A stretch of 17,582 nucleotides of DNA from positions 1 through 17,582 of the forward strand of contig CAZPIB010000012.1 in assembly GCA_964586815.1 (NCBI GenBank), in the 5' to 3' direction. Source of the DNA: CAWUJK01 sp964586815. GTDB lineage: Bacteria; Patescibacteriota; Gracilibacteria; BD1-5; UBA6164. Position numbers and translations under genes: made by a program. The notes below the pieces were generated by a model, which was not told the DNA's origin, searched no databases, and saw only the letters and a program-made list of their open reading frames with translations. This document shows, piece after piece, positions 1-9,826 of this stretch; the stretch's first letter is position 1, and every line of letters begins with the position of its first letter.

Positions 1-29
1 TTTTTTTGTTTATAGAAATTAATACTAAT

Positions 30-57
30 TTGTTTATTATATATTTTTTAATATAAT
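30..57 (+). promoter_or_regulatory. candidate sigma70-type promoter of the pilin operon
   Basis: A TTGTTT hexamer (30-35) is followed after 16 nt by a perfect TATAAT (52-57), about 26 nt before the ATG of the pilin gene at 84. The region is so AT-rich that hexamers like these arise easily by chance, so the call rests mainly on position and spacing. No Shine-Dalgarno is visible before the start codon. Confidence 0.35.
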
Positions 58-83
58 AATATTATATTTAGTAAAAATAATTT

Positions 84-656
84 ATGAAATTAAAAAATAA
101 AGCTTTTACATTAGTTGAATTGATAGTTGTAGTTACTATTTTAGCTATTTTATGAACAATTGCATTTATATCTTTTACTTGACATACAAGAAATGCTAAT
201 AATTCAAAAATCATAAATGACATAAGAAATCTTACTAAAATTATGGAAACTAGACTATCTAAATGAGAATCTTTAGATGATTTAGTTTTAAATACTAAAG
301 CTATTACTAATTGAGTAGATACAAATCTAGGAATATTATCAGGTTCTTATATTTTAGCAGATCTTACTTATGAGGTTTGAACTTTTGATTTTGCAAAAAT
401 GAGAATAGATTGAACTAATTTTGTATATTTTAATAGAGGTATAAAAAGAGACTATATATTTGCCTATGTAAAAACACCTCAAAATTTATTTTATCAATTT
501 GCTTGAGAGATAGTAAATCAAGATTGAAAAATAAATGTAATAATTGCTTGAAACTATTTATATATTTCTAGTGCAGATGCTAGATGATTAATTAGTGAAA
601 ATTGATTTAATATTTGACTTAAAAATTGAGATACTTTAACTTGAAGCTTATATTAA
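84..656 (+). CDS. type IV pilin-like / pseudopilin protein
   Basis: This 190-aa protein begins MKLKNKAFTLVELIVVV, a classic class III prepilin signal. It has a short basic leader, a cleavage site before Phe8, Glu at mature position 5, and a hydrophobic helix to about residue 31. Residue -1 is Ala rather than the usual Gly, which some prepilin peptidases tolerate. Two TGA codons in the helix region (AILG-TIAF and SFTG-HTRN) only make sense as Gly. The rest (residues 35-190) is a globular domain I cannot assign to a specific pilin class. Its likely role is as a subunit of a type IV pilus or related secretion pseudopilus, embedded in the membrane until assembly. It is followed 12 nt later by a SpoU methyltransferase gene and then a large surface protein, probably as one transcript. 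It could be a minor pilin or a major one; the sequence does not decide. Confidence 0.88.
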
Positions 657-668
657 ATAAGATAAAAA

Positions 669-1142
669 ATGTCAAAAATAATACTATTAGACAATATAAG
701 AAGTATGCAAAATGTTGGAGCTATTTTTAGAAATGCTGATGGCTCTGGTTTTGATAAACTAGTTTTGACTTGATATACTCCCTTCCCTCCTAGAGGAGAT
801 ATCTCTAAAACTGCACTTCAAGCAGAGTCTTGGATAGATTGGGAATATTATGAAAATAGTGTGGAAATTATAAAAAAATTAAAATCTGATTGATATAAAA
901 TATATTCTGTTGAACTGACTGATGATGCTATAGAATATACTAAATTATTTGAAGAAAAAAATGCAAAGTGAAACAAGTGTTGTGAGTGTGAAAAAATAGT
1001 TCTTATAATGTGAAATGAGGTTACATGAGTAAGTAAAGAATTACTTGATTTATCAGATAAAAAAGTTATTATTCCTATGAAGTGAAGAAAAGAATCTTTA
1101 AATGTTTCTGTTGCTGCTTGAATTGTTATGTATGCTATTTAA
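669..1142 (+). CDS. SpoU/TrmH-family RNA 2'-O-methyltransferase
   Basis: The 157-aa protein is a minimal SPOUT (trefoil-knot) methyltransferase without an extra N-terminal RNA-binding domain. Motif 1 is NIRSMQNVGAIFRNADGSG (residues 9-27) with the conserved Asn and Arg. Motif 2 is MGNEVTGVS (about 115-123). Motif 3 is IPMKGRKESLNVSVAAG (about 136-152). The Gly residues of motifs 2 and 3 are coded by TGA. The family transfers a methyl group from SAM to a ribose 2'-OH in tRNA or rRNA. The single-domain form resembles TrmH/TrmL-like enzymes, but the substrate cannot be told from sequence. It lies 12 nt after the pilin gene and 6 nt before the PKD-protein gene. The linker before motif 2 (residues about 100-107, GNKCCECE) is Cys-rich and contains a 12-nt string that also occurs in the 27-nt repeat at 12148-12201. 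Confidence 0.9.
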
Positions 1143-1148
1143 AATAAT

Positions 1149-3152
1149 ATGTTAAAAAAAATACTAATTACATTTTTTGTTTTATTTTTAAATTTATTTT
1201 GAATATATAATATTTCTGCTTGAAGTATAATTTCAGTTGAAAATGTTTTTTTAGATATTTCAAAAAATTATATCTATTATGATAAGTTGCAAACACTTTT
1301 TGATAAATGAATAATTTCTCCATGATATGATAATAAATTTCATCCAAATAGATTGCTAAATAGAGATGAATTTATAGGTATTGCTCAGGAAACTAGTTGT
1401 AAAAGATGTATTGTTCCAAATACAGATACTTACTTTTTAGATAAATATAATCAAAAACCTTTTTTTGATGTAGGCTTAGATAATAAATACTTCTACTGTA
1501 TTGCTGATGCTAAATATAATAATTTTGTTTTATGATATAGACCTTGAGATAGATGTAATGATGGAACAGGCAAAGATTGAGAAATTCCATTTTGTACAAA
1601 AAATAATATAAAACTTGAAGAAGCTTTGGCAGTTATTATGAGAATGTCATGAATTATGAGTGTAATAGAAGCTGAAAAAATAGTTTTAGAAATAAAAGAC
1701 TGAAAAAAATTTCCAGATCTAGCTATAGATATGAAACCTAAAAATATTGATGGAACAGTTAATTCTTTTTATCCATATTTCAAAAAAGCATTAGAGTATA
1801 AAATTATAGATTATGATAATTTATGAAATAAAACAATATATAGATTAATTGAAAAAAAATGATCACACTTGAGACCAAGTCAAGTTATAACAAAGCAAGA
1901 TTTTTTAAAAATGGCTTATATTACCCTAAAAGCTAATTCTTGTAATGATTTTATAGATGATAGTCTAGCTGTTAAAATCAAGATATATGATAATAATTGT
2001 AATATAGAAAAAGAAAAAAATAAGCAGTGTAGTTTATCGGATTTACAAGATAAAAATAATATATTTGATTTTTGAACAAAAGAATGATGAATATGTGAAA
2101 AATGAGTAGATAAAAACAACTGATATATTTGGAGGTTTTTTAATATAAATACTTGAAAACAAATTATTAAACATGGTAAATTTATAGATAATTATGAATT
2201 TTTAGAATCCTGACAATATAGAATTTTTCTTAGAATTACAGATAGATGTGGAAATACTTGAGAAGTATATAATAGTTTGTATATAGACAAATTTGAAAAT
2301 ATAAATAGATTAGAAAATTGACTATGATTAGATGTGATTGCAGATAGGGTTTACTGAGAATGACCTTTAAAAGTAAATTTTGAATCAATAGTAGATTGAT
2401 GAGAATGACCATATAGATTTATATGGGATTATTGAGATTGAAAAACTGGAGAATGAAAAAATACAACACATGTTTTTGAAAACCCTTGAGTATATGAAGT
2501 AAAAACAAAAGTTGTAGATAAAAATTGACTATCCTCAGAGGTAATCACTGTTATAAAAGTTGTAGAAAATATAAATAAGATAAGTTTATCTATAAAGGCT
2601 GATCCAATTATTTGAAACTGACCATTACAAGTCTCTTTAGAATGAATTCTAAAATGAGCAGAAGGACCTTATGAATATATTTGGGATTTTTGAGATTGAA
2701 ATAGCTCAAAATGAAAAATAGTTAAACATACATTTATAAAAAAAGGAATATATAAAGTACGTTTAACTGTTAAAGATAAAAATTGAAATTCATCTCAAGC
2801 TATGATATCAATTAATGTATTAAATAATATTTGTACTAATGACTCGGATTCTGACTGAATAAATGATTGCTTGGATAAATGTTCACTTATTGCTTGAAAA
2901 ACTAAAAATAGTTGATGTCCAATTTTTTTAGAAGATATAAAAAATCCTTTCTCTGATTTACCTGAATGTTTACTAAATCAAAAAAAAATATCCTATATTT
3001 TTTGAAATGTATTTTGTAATACTTGTCCTTGTTCTAGTTCTATTGATTTCAGAGCTACTATTAGAAAATGTGATTTCATAATGCCTGCAATTACTTCTCC
3101 AAATGAAAAAAATATATATGCTAGGTGAGATTTATTTCAAATAAAACATTAA
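1149..3152 (+). CDS. secreted surface protein with SLH-like and two PKD domains
   Basis: This 667-aa protein has an N-terminal signal peptide (basic start, hydrophobic residues 5-20, cleavage near ISA-G at 22-25). Residues 38-80 (LQTLFDKGIISP, then FHPNRLLNRDEF) and about 188-259 (FKKALEYKIID, then LRPSQVITKQDFLKM) look like S-layer homology repeats. Two PKD domains follow, with hallmark WDYGDG at 426-431 and WDFGDG at 512-517. A thrombospondin type-3-like acidic loop (DSDSDGINDC, about 565-574) probably binds calcium. The C-terminus is Cys-rich (CNTCPC) with no sortase or membrane anchor. The expected location is the cell surface, attached through the SLH region, with PKD domains mediating adhesion or protein contacts. 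Most glycines, including those of the PKD turns, are TGA. It ends just before a bidirectional terminator and is probably co-transcribed with the pilin-like gene. The exact function is unknown, and the SLH assignment is weaker than the PKD one. Confidence 0.85.
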
Positions 3153-3194
3153 TTTTAAAAAGCTATTTTTTAATAAAAAAATAGCTTTTTAAAA
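3153..3194. terminator. bidirectional hairpin terminator between convergent genes
   Basis: A perfect 19-bp inverted repeat (3153-3171 with 3176-3194) surrounds a 4-nt loop. The AGCT core is flanked by A/T runs, so both strands end in a T-rich tract. It lies between the stop of the PKD protein (3152, + strand) and the end of the pseudouridine synthase (- strand). The TAG stop of the latter (3163-3165) sits inside the left arm, so the last codons of that gene form the stem. Confidence 0.75.
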
Positions 3195-4122
3195 TATGTT
3201 CTGGAATGATTTTTTTCATATCATCTTTTATTTCTGCAATAAAATTAAAATCTTTTCAATAAATTTTAAGATTTAATTCTATTGCATGAAGTGCTTGTCT
3301 ATGAAGCTGAAACCTAGTGGCTACTTCTTTATTTATTCTTATATTTCAGTAAATTTTATCTCAAATAATTGGATATCATAAAGATGCTAAATGTACTCTT
3401 ATTTGATGAGTTCTTCCAGTTTCTATTTTTATTTTTACAAGTGTGTATTTATTATCAATATAATCAATTATTTCTCCATAAGTTATTGCTATTTTTGGTG
3501 ATACTGGATTTGTAATAGTCATTCTAAGTCTATTATTTGGATCTCTTCAAATATAACTTTCTATTTTAAAATTTCTTGTTTTAATCTTTCCAAAAACAAT
3601 TGCTAAATAATACTTATCAATATCTCTATTTTTTATAATCTTACTTAAATAATTCATCATTTTATCAGTTTTGGCTATTAAAATAGCTCAAGAAGTATCT
3701 TTGTCAAGCCTATGAACTATTCATGGTCTTTCTATTCATCAAATACTAGGAAGATTATTTTTACAATGGTATAATATACCATTAACTAGTGTGTTTTTAT
3801 TTCCTTCAAATCCAGGAACTGGATGAACATTTATTTTTGCTTCTTTATTTAATACAAGAATTTCCCTATCTTCAAAAATAACATCAAAATTCATTTTTTC
3901 AGGTAAAACTTCATTTAATTTTTCAATAATTATTTTAATCATTATTTCATCAGAATTTTTTATTTTTATATTTTTTAAAATTTGTTTACTATTAACTAAA
4001 ACATTTCATCTATCGATCATTTTTTGAATGTAGCTTCTTGAAAAATCATGAAAAAGAATAGATAAATACATATCTATTCTTTTAGATTTTTCTTTTATTA
4101 GTACACAGAAATTATAATTCAT
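3163..4122 (-). CDS. RluA/RluD-family pseudouridine synthase
   Basis: The 319-aa protein isomerises uridine to pseudouridine in structured RNA, most likely 23S rRNA. Residues 12-60 form an S4-like RNA-binding domain (FSRSYIQKMIDRGNVLVN). The catalytic domain follows, with FEDREILVLNKEAKINVHP, the active-site motif GIVHRLDKDTSG (catalytic Asp140) and RTHQIRVHLASLGYPIIGD. Length and order match RluD. The Gly residues of the active-site motif are TGA. The start chosen (4122) includes the full S4 domain; a downstream Met at residue 61 would remove it. The start lies 9 nt after the stop of the small upstream gene, so the two probably share a transcript. The stop codon falls inside the terminator stem. 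RluA- versus RluD-type specificity cannot be separated, though the S4 domain favours RluD/RluC. Confidence 0.92.
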
Positions 4123-4131
4123 ATTTACATA

Positions 4132-4530
4132 TTATAAACCTAAGCTTTTTTTAATTTCTTTTTCTTTTTCTTTTGCCTCTTTTTCTAATTTAGTATTTAG
4201 TATTTCAGACATATATAAATCTCCAAGCTCTAACCATTCTGATTGCTGTTTTATAAGAAGTTTTTTAATATCTTCTGCATTTTTTGTAGCTAAATCTTTA
4301 AACTTAATCCTTTCTTCTGTAAATACTTTAGATAATTCATCAAATTGAAATTGACTTAAGGTTGGAGAAGCATCTACCACTCTCTTTTTTTCTTGAGTAT
4401 TTAAAGATAAGCTATGTTTTAATAAATCAAGGAAATCTTCCTCATTTATCTTTACTTCTTCTGAATGTTTTTTAATAAATTCTAAAATAATAGCATCAAC
4501 TTTTTCTAATGATATATTTACATCTCACAT
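4132..4530 (-). CDS. hypothetical 132-aa protein, helical and charged
   Basis: I do not recognise this family. The protein begins MGDVNISLEKVDAIILEF, with TGA as Gly2. It has no signal peptide, membrane segment or cysteine. It is rich in Glu, Lys and Leu, and the last 40 residues (LEKEAKEKEKEIKKSLGL) look like a continuous charged helix or coiled coil. The ATG at 4530 is preferred because the frame continues smoothly from it; a Met at residue 52 is internal. It is the first gene of a probable two-gene operon with the pseudouridine synthase 9 nt downstream. A cytoplasmic, possibly lineage-restricted protein is the safest description. Confidence 0.75.
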
Positions 4531-4573
4531 AAATTTTGAATATTATTTATAAAATATTATCTAATTAAAAATT

Positions 4574-4600
4574 AGTATACTGAAAATTCTAATAATTCAA
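4574..4600 (-). promoter_or_regulatory. candidate promoter of the 132-aa protein / RluD-like pair
   Basis: Read on the minus strand, TTGAAT (4595-4600) and TATACT (4574-4579) are separated by 15 nt and lie 44 nt upstream of the ATG at 4530. The spacing is on the short side and the base composition makes chance matches common. The 122-nt gap (4531-4652) is the only room for a promoter of these two genes, unless they are read through from the dehydrogenase gene. Confidence 0.25.
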
Positions 4601-4652
4601 ATTAAAAATAGTTAATTTTTGACCCTTAGTGAAAATATATTATAATTATTTT

Positions 4653-5531
4653 CTAAACTAACTCTCTAAAAAAATGCATCTGTTTTTCTGCCTCTTTAGT
4701 CATTGCTCAAATATGAGGAGTTAATAAAACATTTGGTAATTCCAGTAATTCCAGTTTTGGGTCATTTGGCTCTTGCTCCCAAACATCAGCAAAAAAATTG
4801 GATTTTTTATTTTCTCTCAAAAAATTAATTAAAAGTTTTTCATTTATGATTCAATCTCTTGAAGTATTTACTATAAAAACATCTTTTTTTAAAAATTTGA
4901 TTTCATTTTTTCATAAAAAATTTTTTGTAGATTCAAGAAGTGGAATATGAAAAGAAATAATGTCTGAGAATTTAAAAATATCATTTTTATCTTCTATAAA
5001 TTCACAATATTTATTAGCTTCAATATCTTGTTTTTTAAAAAATGGATCAAAAATATAGAATTTTTTTACTCAAAAAGCCTTAAATCTTTCATAAATTTTT
5101 TTTCAAATATTTCAAAAACCAACTATTCAAACAGATTTATTTCAAAATTCAGTTCCCATATATTTAAATCTGTTTTCTATTCCATCAAATCACTTATTCA
5201 ATTTTCTAGCTAAATTTAAAACTCAAGCTAAAACTAGGTCAGCTACAGAATTTGCATTAGCTCAAGGAGTATTTAAAACTTTTATTTTTCTTTTTTCACA
5301 TTCTTTTAAATCAACTTTATTAAGACCAACTCCAACTCTAGCTATATATTTCAAATTTGGATATTTATTTAAAAGTTTAGAATTTACAGTAATTTTACTT
5401 CTAATAACTATAACTTCAATTTCTTCTTTTTTATAATTACTTTCTAAACTAGAGATATGATTATTTTTTTCTAAATAATCTAAATATTGTATTTTTATTT
5501 CTGGAAAATTTTCAAGTAAAAGTATTTTCAT
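4653..5531 (-). CDS. NAD-dependent D-2-hydroxyacid dehydrogenase (3-phosphoglycerate dehydrogenase-like)
   Basis: The 292-aa protein has the full 2-hydroxyacid dehydrogenase fold. An N-terminal substrate-binding part ends with IARVGVGLNKVDL. The dinucleotide-binding loop is VGFGNIG (137-143). Three catalytic residues are visible: Arg225 in NTSRDG, Glu254 in EQEP and His273 in LTPHIGA. SerA-type enzymes oxidise 3-phosphoglycerate with NAD in serine synthesis, and this N-terminus resembles them. There is no C-terminal ACT regulatory domain, however, and the protein is somewhat shorter than usual (about 310-330 aa). The substrate could therefore be another D-hydroxyacid. It is the last gene of the minus-strand run after pnp and smpB, 83 nt downstream of smpB. 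In an organism expected to have very limited biosynthesis, a lone hydroxyacid dehydrogenase is hard to place in a pathway. Confidence 0.87.
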
Positions 5532-5614
5532 TTTTTAAATAATTAAGCATTAAATATCGATCTTTAAAGATTCTAGCTTTGTTTTAAAAAATACAAAAAT
5601 TTCAAACTAGAATA

Positions 5615-6082
5615 TTATATAAATTTTTTCATCATTATTTTTGATTCTCTATCCATTGTTCTTTCTTTTAAAATTTGTTTTTTTTGGTAAGATTTTTTTC
5701 ATTTTGCTAATCAAACTTTCATTTTTATAAGACTTCATTTAAAGTAAAGCTCTAGTGGTAAAACTGAGTATCAAGCTTGTTTTAATTTTCCACATAAAAA
5801 TATAATAGTTTTTTTATGTAAAAATACTTTTATATCATGAGTTGATTCTATAGTGTCTCTATTAGCTAAAGCTTTCCAAGCAGTTATATGTATTCACTTA
5901 GCATAAAGTGTTCAACTACTACAACTTATATAGCTTCATTTTAGATTAACTTGTCCTGCTCTTATAGATTTTGCTTCATATCATTTTAATTCAATTCCTG
6001 CTTCCCAAGAATCTACTATTTCATAATCAAAAAAAACTTTCTTATTTTTTGTAATCAGTTTATGTGACAATTTTCTTTCCAT
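5615..6082 (-). CDS. smpB: SsrA-binding protein SmpB
   Basis: The 155-aa protein binds tmRNA and places it in stalled ribosomes for trans-translation. Diagnostic segments are KKVFFDYEIVDSWEAGIEL, the loop YEAKSIRAGQVNLKGSY (about 35-51), the region around FLHKKTI, the strand LPLELYFKGSLIKMKVGLAKGKK, and a basic C-terminal tail with LKERTMDRESKIMMKKF. Length fits the family. The Gly residues in GYEAK and NLKG are TGA. The start at 6082 is 6 nt after the pnp stop, so the two genes are almost certainly co-transcribed. This couples mRNA decay to ribosome rescue. The tmRNA gene (ssrA) is not in the window. Confidence 0.95.
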
Positions 6083-6088
6083 AAATTA

Positions 6089-8263
6089 TTATTTTTTCTT
6101 AATTTCACCTTCACTTGATTTTTTCTGAAGTCAAATTCTATTTTTAGATAAATCTACTTGAATAATTTCAAACTCTATCATATCTCCTATATTTACTATA
6201 TCTTCTATTTTTGTGACTCTTTCTTTCGATAGCTTTGAAATATGAATCATTCATGAATTTTTTCATTTATACTCAACTATTACTCATACTCAATCTATAA
6301 TCTTTATTGCTTTTCAAATATCTTTATATCAAACTGTTGGAATCCAAAGCATTTGTTTTATTTCTTCTATTGCCTTATTTCAATTTTCTCCTGTCTTTGC
6401 TGTAATTGTAGTTATTCAATCATCAGCTATTGAAATTTTTACCTCATATTCTGCTTCAAGTCTTTGGACATTTTCTCATCATTTTCAAATAACTGATCTT
6501 ATTTTATCTTCTGGAATAATCAAAGTCATTATAAGTGGAGCATATTTTGATAAACTTGATGATATTTTTGGAATTATTTCAAGCATTTTTCACATAATAA
6601 AATCAGTTGCAATTTCTCCTTGCTCAAATGCTTCTTTAAAAATTCACATTGAAAGACCTTTTATTTTTACATCAAGCTGTAAAGCTGTAATACCATTTTT
6701 GGATCTTGTTAATTTAAAATCCATATCTCAAAGAAAATCTTCTTGAGCTTGAATATCAGATAATATTTTATATTTTCAAGTTGTTTCATCATAAATCATA
6801 CCCATTGCAACACCTGAAACTGGAGACTTTATAGGAACTCATGCTTGCATTAAAGCCATAGTTGAACCACAAACTGAAGCCATAGAACTAGAGCCATTAC
6901 AAGTCACTATTTCTGAAACAAGCCTCATAGTATATGGGAATTCTTCTATACTGGGTAAAACTGGAACCAAAGCTCTTTCAGCTAAATATCAATGACCTAT
7001 TTCTCTTCTACCAACTCATCTATTCATTCTAACTTCTCAAACTGAATATGCTGGAAAATTATAATGGTGAATATATCTTTTTGTATCTTCTGGCATCATT
7101 CATTGTATAATCATTTGATCATCTGGTCCTCATAAAGTAGCAATTGTTAATGCTTGAGTCATTCACCTTTGAAAAAGTGCTGAACCATGAGTTCTAGGAA
7201 GTAGTCAAGTTTCTCAAATAATATCTCTTACCTGATTTGTACTTCTTCCGTCTAATCTCCTACCTTTTTCTAAAATATTTTTTCTCATTACTTCTTTTAC
7301 TCTTTTATAAACAAGTCCTCCCACAAAACTTGAGTCATCTTCTTTAGATATTATATCTTTATTTTCTAAAAAATTCTTTACTTCAATATCTAAATTATTT
7401 AATTCATTTTGAAAATCTTTTTTAGATTTTTCATATAAGATTTCCATCTTATCTTCAGTTAAAAATTCTTTAACTAAATCATATATGCTTTCATCAGGTT
7501 TATTAAAAGTTGCTATTATTTCAGGAATTCAGAATTCTTTTTTATAAAGTTTTATAAAATCAATTTGTGCCATACACATCTCTTTTATAATATTATATGC
7601 AAACTCAATTCAAGACAACATTTCAGTATTACTAACTTCTGAAGCTCCCGCTTCAATCATAGTAATAGCACTCATAGTTCATGCAACTATCAAATTTAAT
7701 TTTGCTTTTTGTTCTTGTTCTATACTTGGATCAGAAATAAAATTTCCTTCAAAATCTAAAGCAATTTTTATTCAAGAAATAGGTCCTTCAAAAGGAGCTC
7801 AGCTCATCATAAGAGATAAAGAAGCTGTAGTTATTCACCAACTACCTAAATCTTTTTCTCAATTAGCTGATAATACTGAAACAATGATTTGAGTATCATT
7901 AATTATTCATTTTGGAAACATTGGTCTAATAGGTCTATCAATTAGTCTTGCAGTAAGAGTAGCTAAATCACTTGGTCTTGCCTCTCTTCTTTGAAATCTA
8001 TTTCCTCAAATCAGACCTGTGGCATAAAATTTTTCTTGAAAATCTACTACTAAAGGAAAAAAATCAGCTTTTTCATTTAATCATTCAGTCTTAAATCAAG
8101 CTGAAGTAAAAACTATATTTTCTTCAGTATCACTCATAGTTACTGAACCTGCTGTAAGCAAAGCTAACTTTCAAGTTTCAAAACTATAATTTTTTCCTCA
8201 AATATTATAACTCTTTTTTAATGGAGTTATTTTAGTAGCATTTATATCTGATAATCCTATCAT
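6089..8263 (-). CDS. pnp: polyribonucleotide nucleotidyltransferase (PNPase)
   Basis: This 724-aa protein, of normal length, degrades RNA 3' to 5' by phosphorolysis in the cytoplasm. All domains are present. The first RNase PH domain includes FFPLVVDFQEKFYA and RPSDLATLTARLIDRPIRPMF. A helical linker covers about 240-320. The second, catalytic RNase PH domain includes GRRLDGRSTNQVRDI, then TRTHGSALFQRGMTQAL-like residues and SDIQAQEDFLGDMDFK. A KH domain has IPEDKIRSVIGKGGENVQ, and the C-terminal S1 domain includes GMIHISKLSKERV. All three glycines of the KH loop GKGG are TGA, one of the clearest proofs of TGA = Gly here. It is the first gene of the pnp-smpB-dehydrogenase run, with a promoter candidate 43 nt upstream of the start. 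Confidence 0.96.
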
Positions 8264-8305
8264 AAATTAATATTAATTATGTAAAAAATAAATTCCTTAT
8301 TTTTT

Positions 8306-8333
8306 ATTATATAAAAAATGTATTAAAATACAA
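8306..8333 (-). promoter_or_regulatory. candidate promoter of the pnp-smpB operon
   Basis: On the minus strand TTGTAT (8328-8333) is followed after 16 nt by a perfect TATAAT (8306-8311), 43 nt before the pnp ATG. It lies in the 173-nt divergent region (8264-8436) between pnp and the m5C methyltransferase. The opposite promoter is less clear: a TTGAAA at 8348-8353 with TAAAAT at 8370-8375 is one possibility. No RNase III-type hairpin, as seen in front of some pnp genes, is evident. Confidence 0.4.
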
Positions 8334-8436
8334 AATAGAAAAAGAAATTGAAAAATATGAGAAAATTATTAAAATTTTTTAAAATAAGATTAAATTATTA
8401 GTAATTAATATCTTAACTTTTTAAATAAAAAAATAA

Positions 8437-9786
8437 ATGAAAAAAGACTTTATAGAATATATAAAAAAAGAATTTTGATTTTTAGAAGAAGAAGTTGAAA
8501 AATTTGAGTCATCATTAAATACTTCATTAAAAAAATCTATTAGAATAAATACTAATAAAATTTCTATTGAAAATTTCAAAAAAAGAGTCAAAAAAAATAA
8601 CTGGACTTTGACTCCTACTAATTTGTGAAAAAATACTTTTTATATAGATAGAGTTGAAGCTAGGCAACTGGCTCTTTGAAATACTCCTGAACATATTGCA
8701 GGGTATTTTTATGTACAAGAAGTAGCTGCTAGTTCTAGTCCTTTTTATATGTCTTGAGATAAAATTGATGAGAAAGAATATTTAATTTTGGACATGAGTG
8801 CAAGTCCTTGAGGTAAAACTACTCAATTACAAGAGTACTATCCAAATAGCTTGATAGTTGCAAATGAACTTGATAAATCTAGATTAAAATGATTCTTTTC
8901 AAATCTTGATAGAATGAGTTCTTTAAAAACTGTTGCTACAAATTATGATGGTAGATTTTTTAAAAATACTCCAGAAATATTTGATAAAATACTTCTTGAT
9001 GCTCCTTGTTCTTGAGAATGAACAGCATTTAAAACTGATGAAGCTCTTAAATACTGGAATTTGAAAAACATAAAAATAATTTCAAAATTGCAGTATTGAC
9101 TTTTGGATTCTGCTATAAAATCTTGTAAAGTAGGTTGAGAAATTGTTTATTCTACTTGTAGTTTAAATAAAATTGAAAATGAATGAGTTATAAATAAAGC
9201 TCTTAAAAAATATGACAAATATCTTGAAATTGTTCCAGTTTCAGATAAGTTTAAATTTATGAGGAATTGGCCACATTTAAATTTTACTGGTTGATTTTTT
9301 GTAGCAAAAATAAAGAAAATAAAATCTCTAGAAAATATAAAAAAAATTATAAAAATAAAACAAAATATAGAAAAAATAAACTCAACAGATAAGAAAAAGG
9401 TTTTAAGTTTTTTTAAAAAAACTTTTTATTTTGATATTTCTAAATATTGATTATATAATTATAAATGAGAAATTCATTTATTAAAAAATAATCTTGAAAA
9501 AGTAATTGAAAAAATATTTTTATATAAAATTTGAATTAAAATATGAGAATTAAAAAATTGAATTTTTGTTCCAAATTTCTATTCTGGAACTTTTATAAAA
9601 TTTACTAAAAATATTTTAGAAACAAATAAATCTGATTTAGATAAATTATTAAAATGATTTGAATTAGAAACTAAGTTATCTGATGATTATTATCAAGTAA
9701 TTTATGATAATCTAGAAATGTGAACAGTAAAAGTAAAAAATTGAAAAATAAAAAGTCTAATTCCAACTAAGTTAATGAGGAATTAA
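8437..9786 (+). CDS. RsmB/RsmF (NOL1/NOP2/Sun) family RNA m5C methyltransferase
   Basis: The 449-aa enzyme methylates cytosine C5 in rRNA or tRNA using SAM. The SAM-binding motif is DMSASPGGKT. Motif IV is DAPCSGEG with Cys191, and motif VI is YSTCSLNKIEN with Cys241, giving the two-cysteine active site of the family. The N-terminal segment (SIRINTNKIS, then YVQEVAASSSP) is the usual RNA-binding lead-in. The C-terminal 150 residues, with FVPNFYSGTFIKF and VKVKNGKIKSLIPTKLMRN, resemble the PUA-like tail of RsmF/YebU rather than the NusB-like N-terminal extension of RsmB. Active-site glycines are TGA. It heads a long plus-strand run, with the MtaB-like gene 40 nt downstream. Assignment to RsmF rather than another NSUN enzyme is a judgement from the tail. 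Confidence 0.9.
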
Positions 9787-9826
9787 AAAATTGCAGAAAT
9801 AAATTATTTATATAAAATTAAAAATT

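Noticed and set aside
1353..2075. Short standard-code open frames starting at internal Met inside the PKD protein
   Set aside because: They are pieces of one 667-aa gene cut by TGA; with TGA as Gly the frame is continuous from 1149 to 3152.
4600..4617. AT-only inverted repeat after the dehydrogenase gene
   Set aside because: A 7-bp A/T stem with no G:C pairs is expected by chance here and too weak to call a terminator.
5028..5213. Plus-strand 61-codon open frame
   Set aside because: It lies opposite the dehydrogenase gene, has low-complexity Phe/Ser/Lys content, and is a shadow of the real frame.
8357..8401. Short ATG frame (14 codons, MRKLLKFFKIRLNY) upstream of the m5C methyltransferase
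   Set aside because: It is too short and low-complexity in AT-rich intergenic DNA, with no supporting signal.
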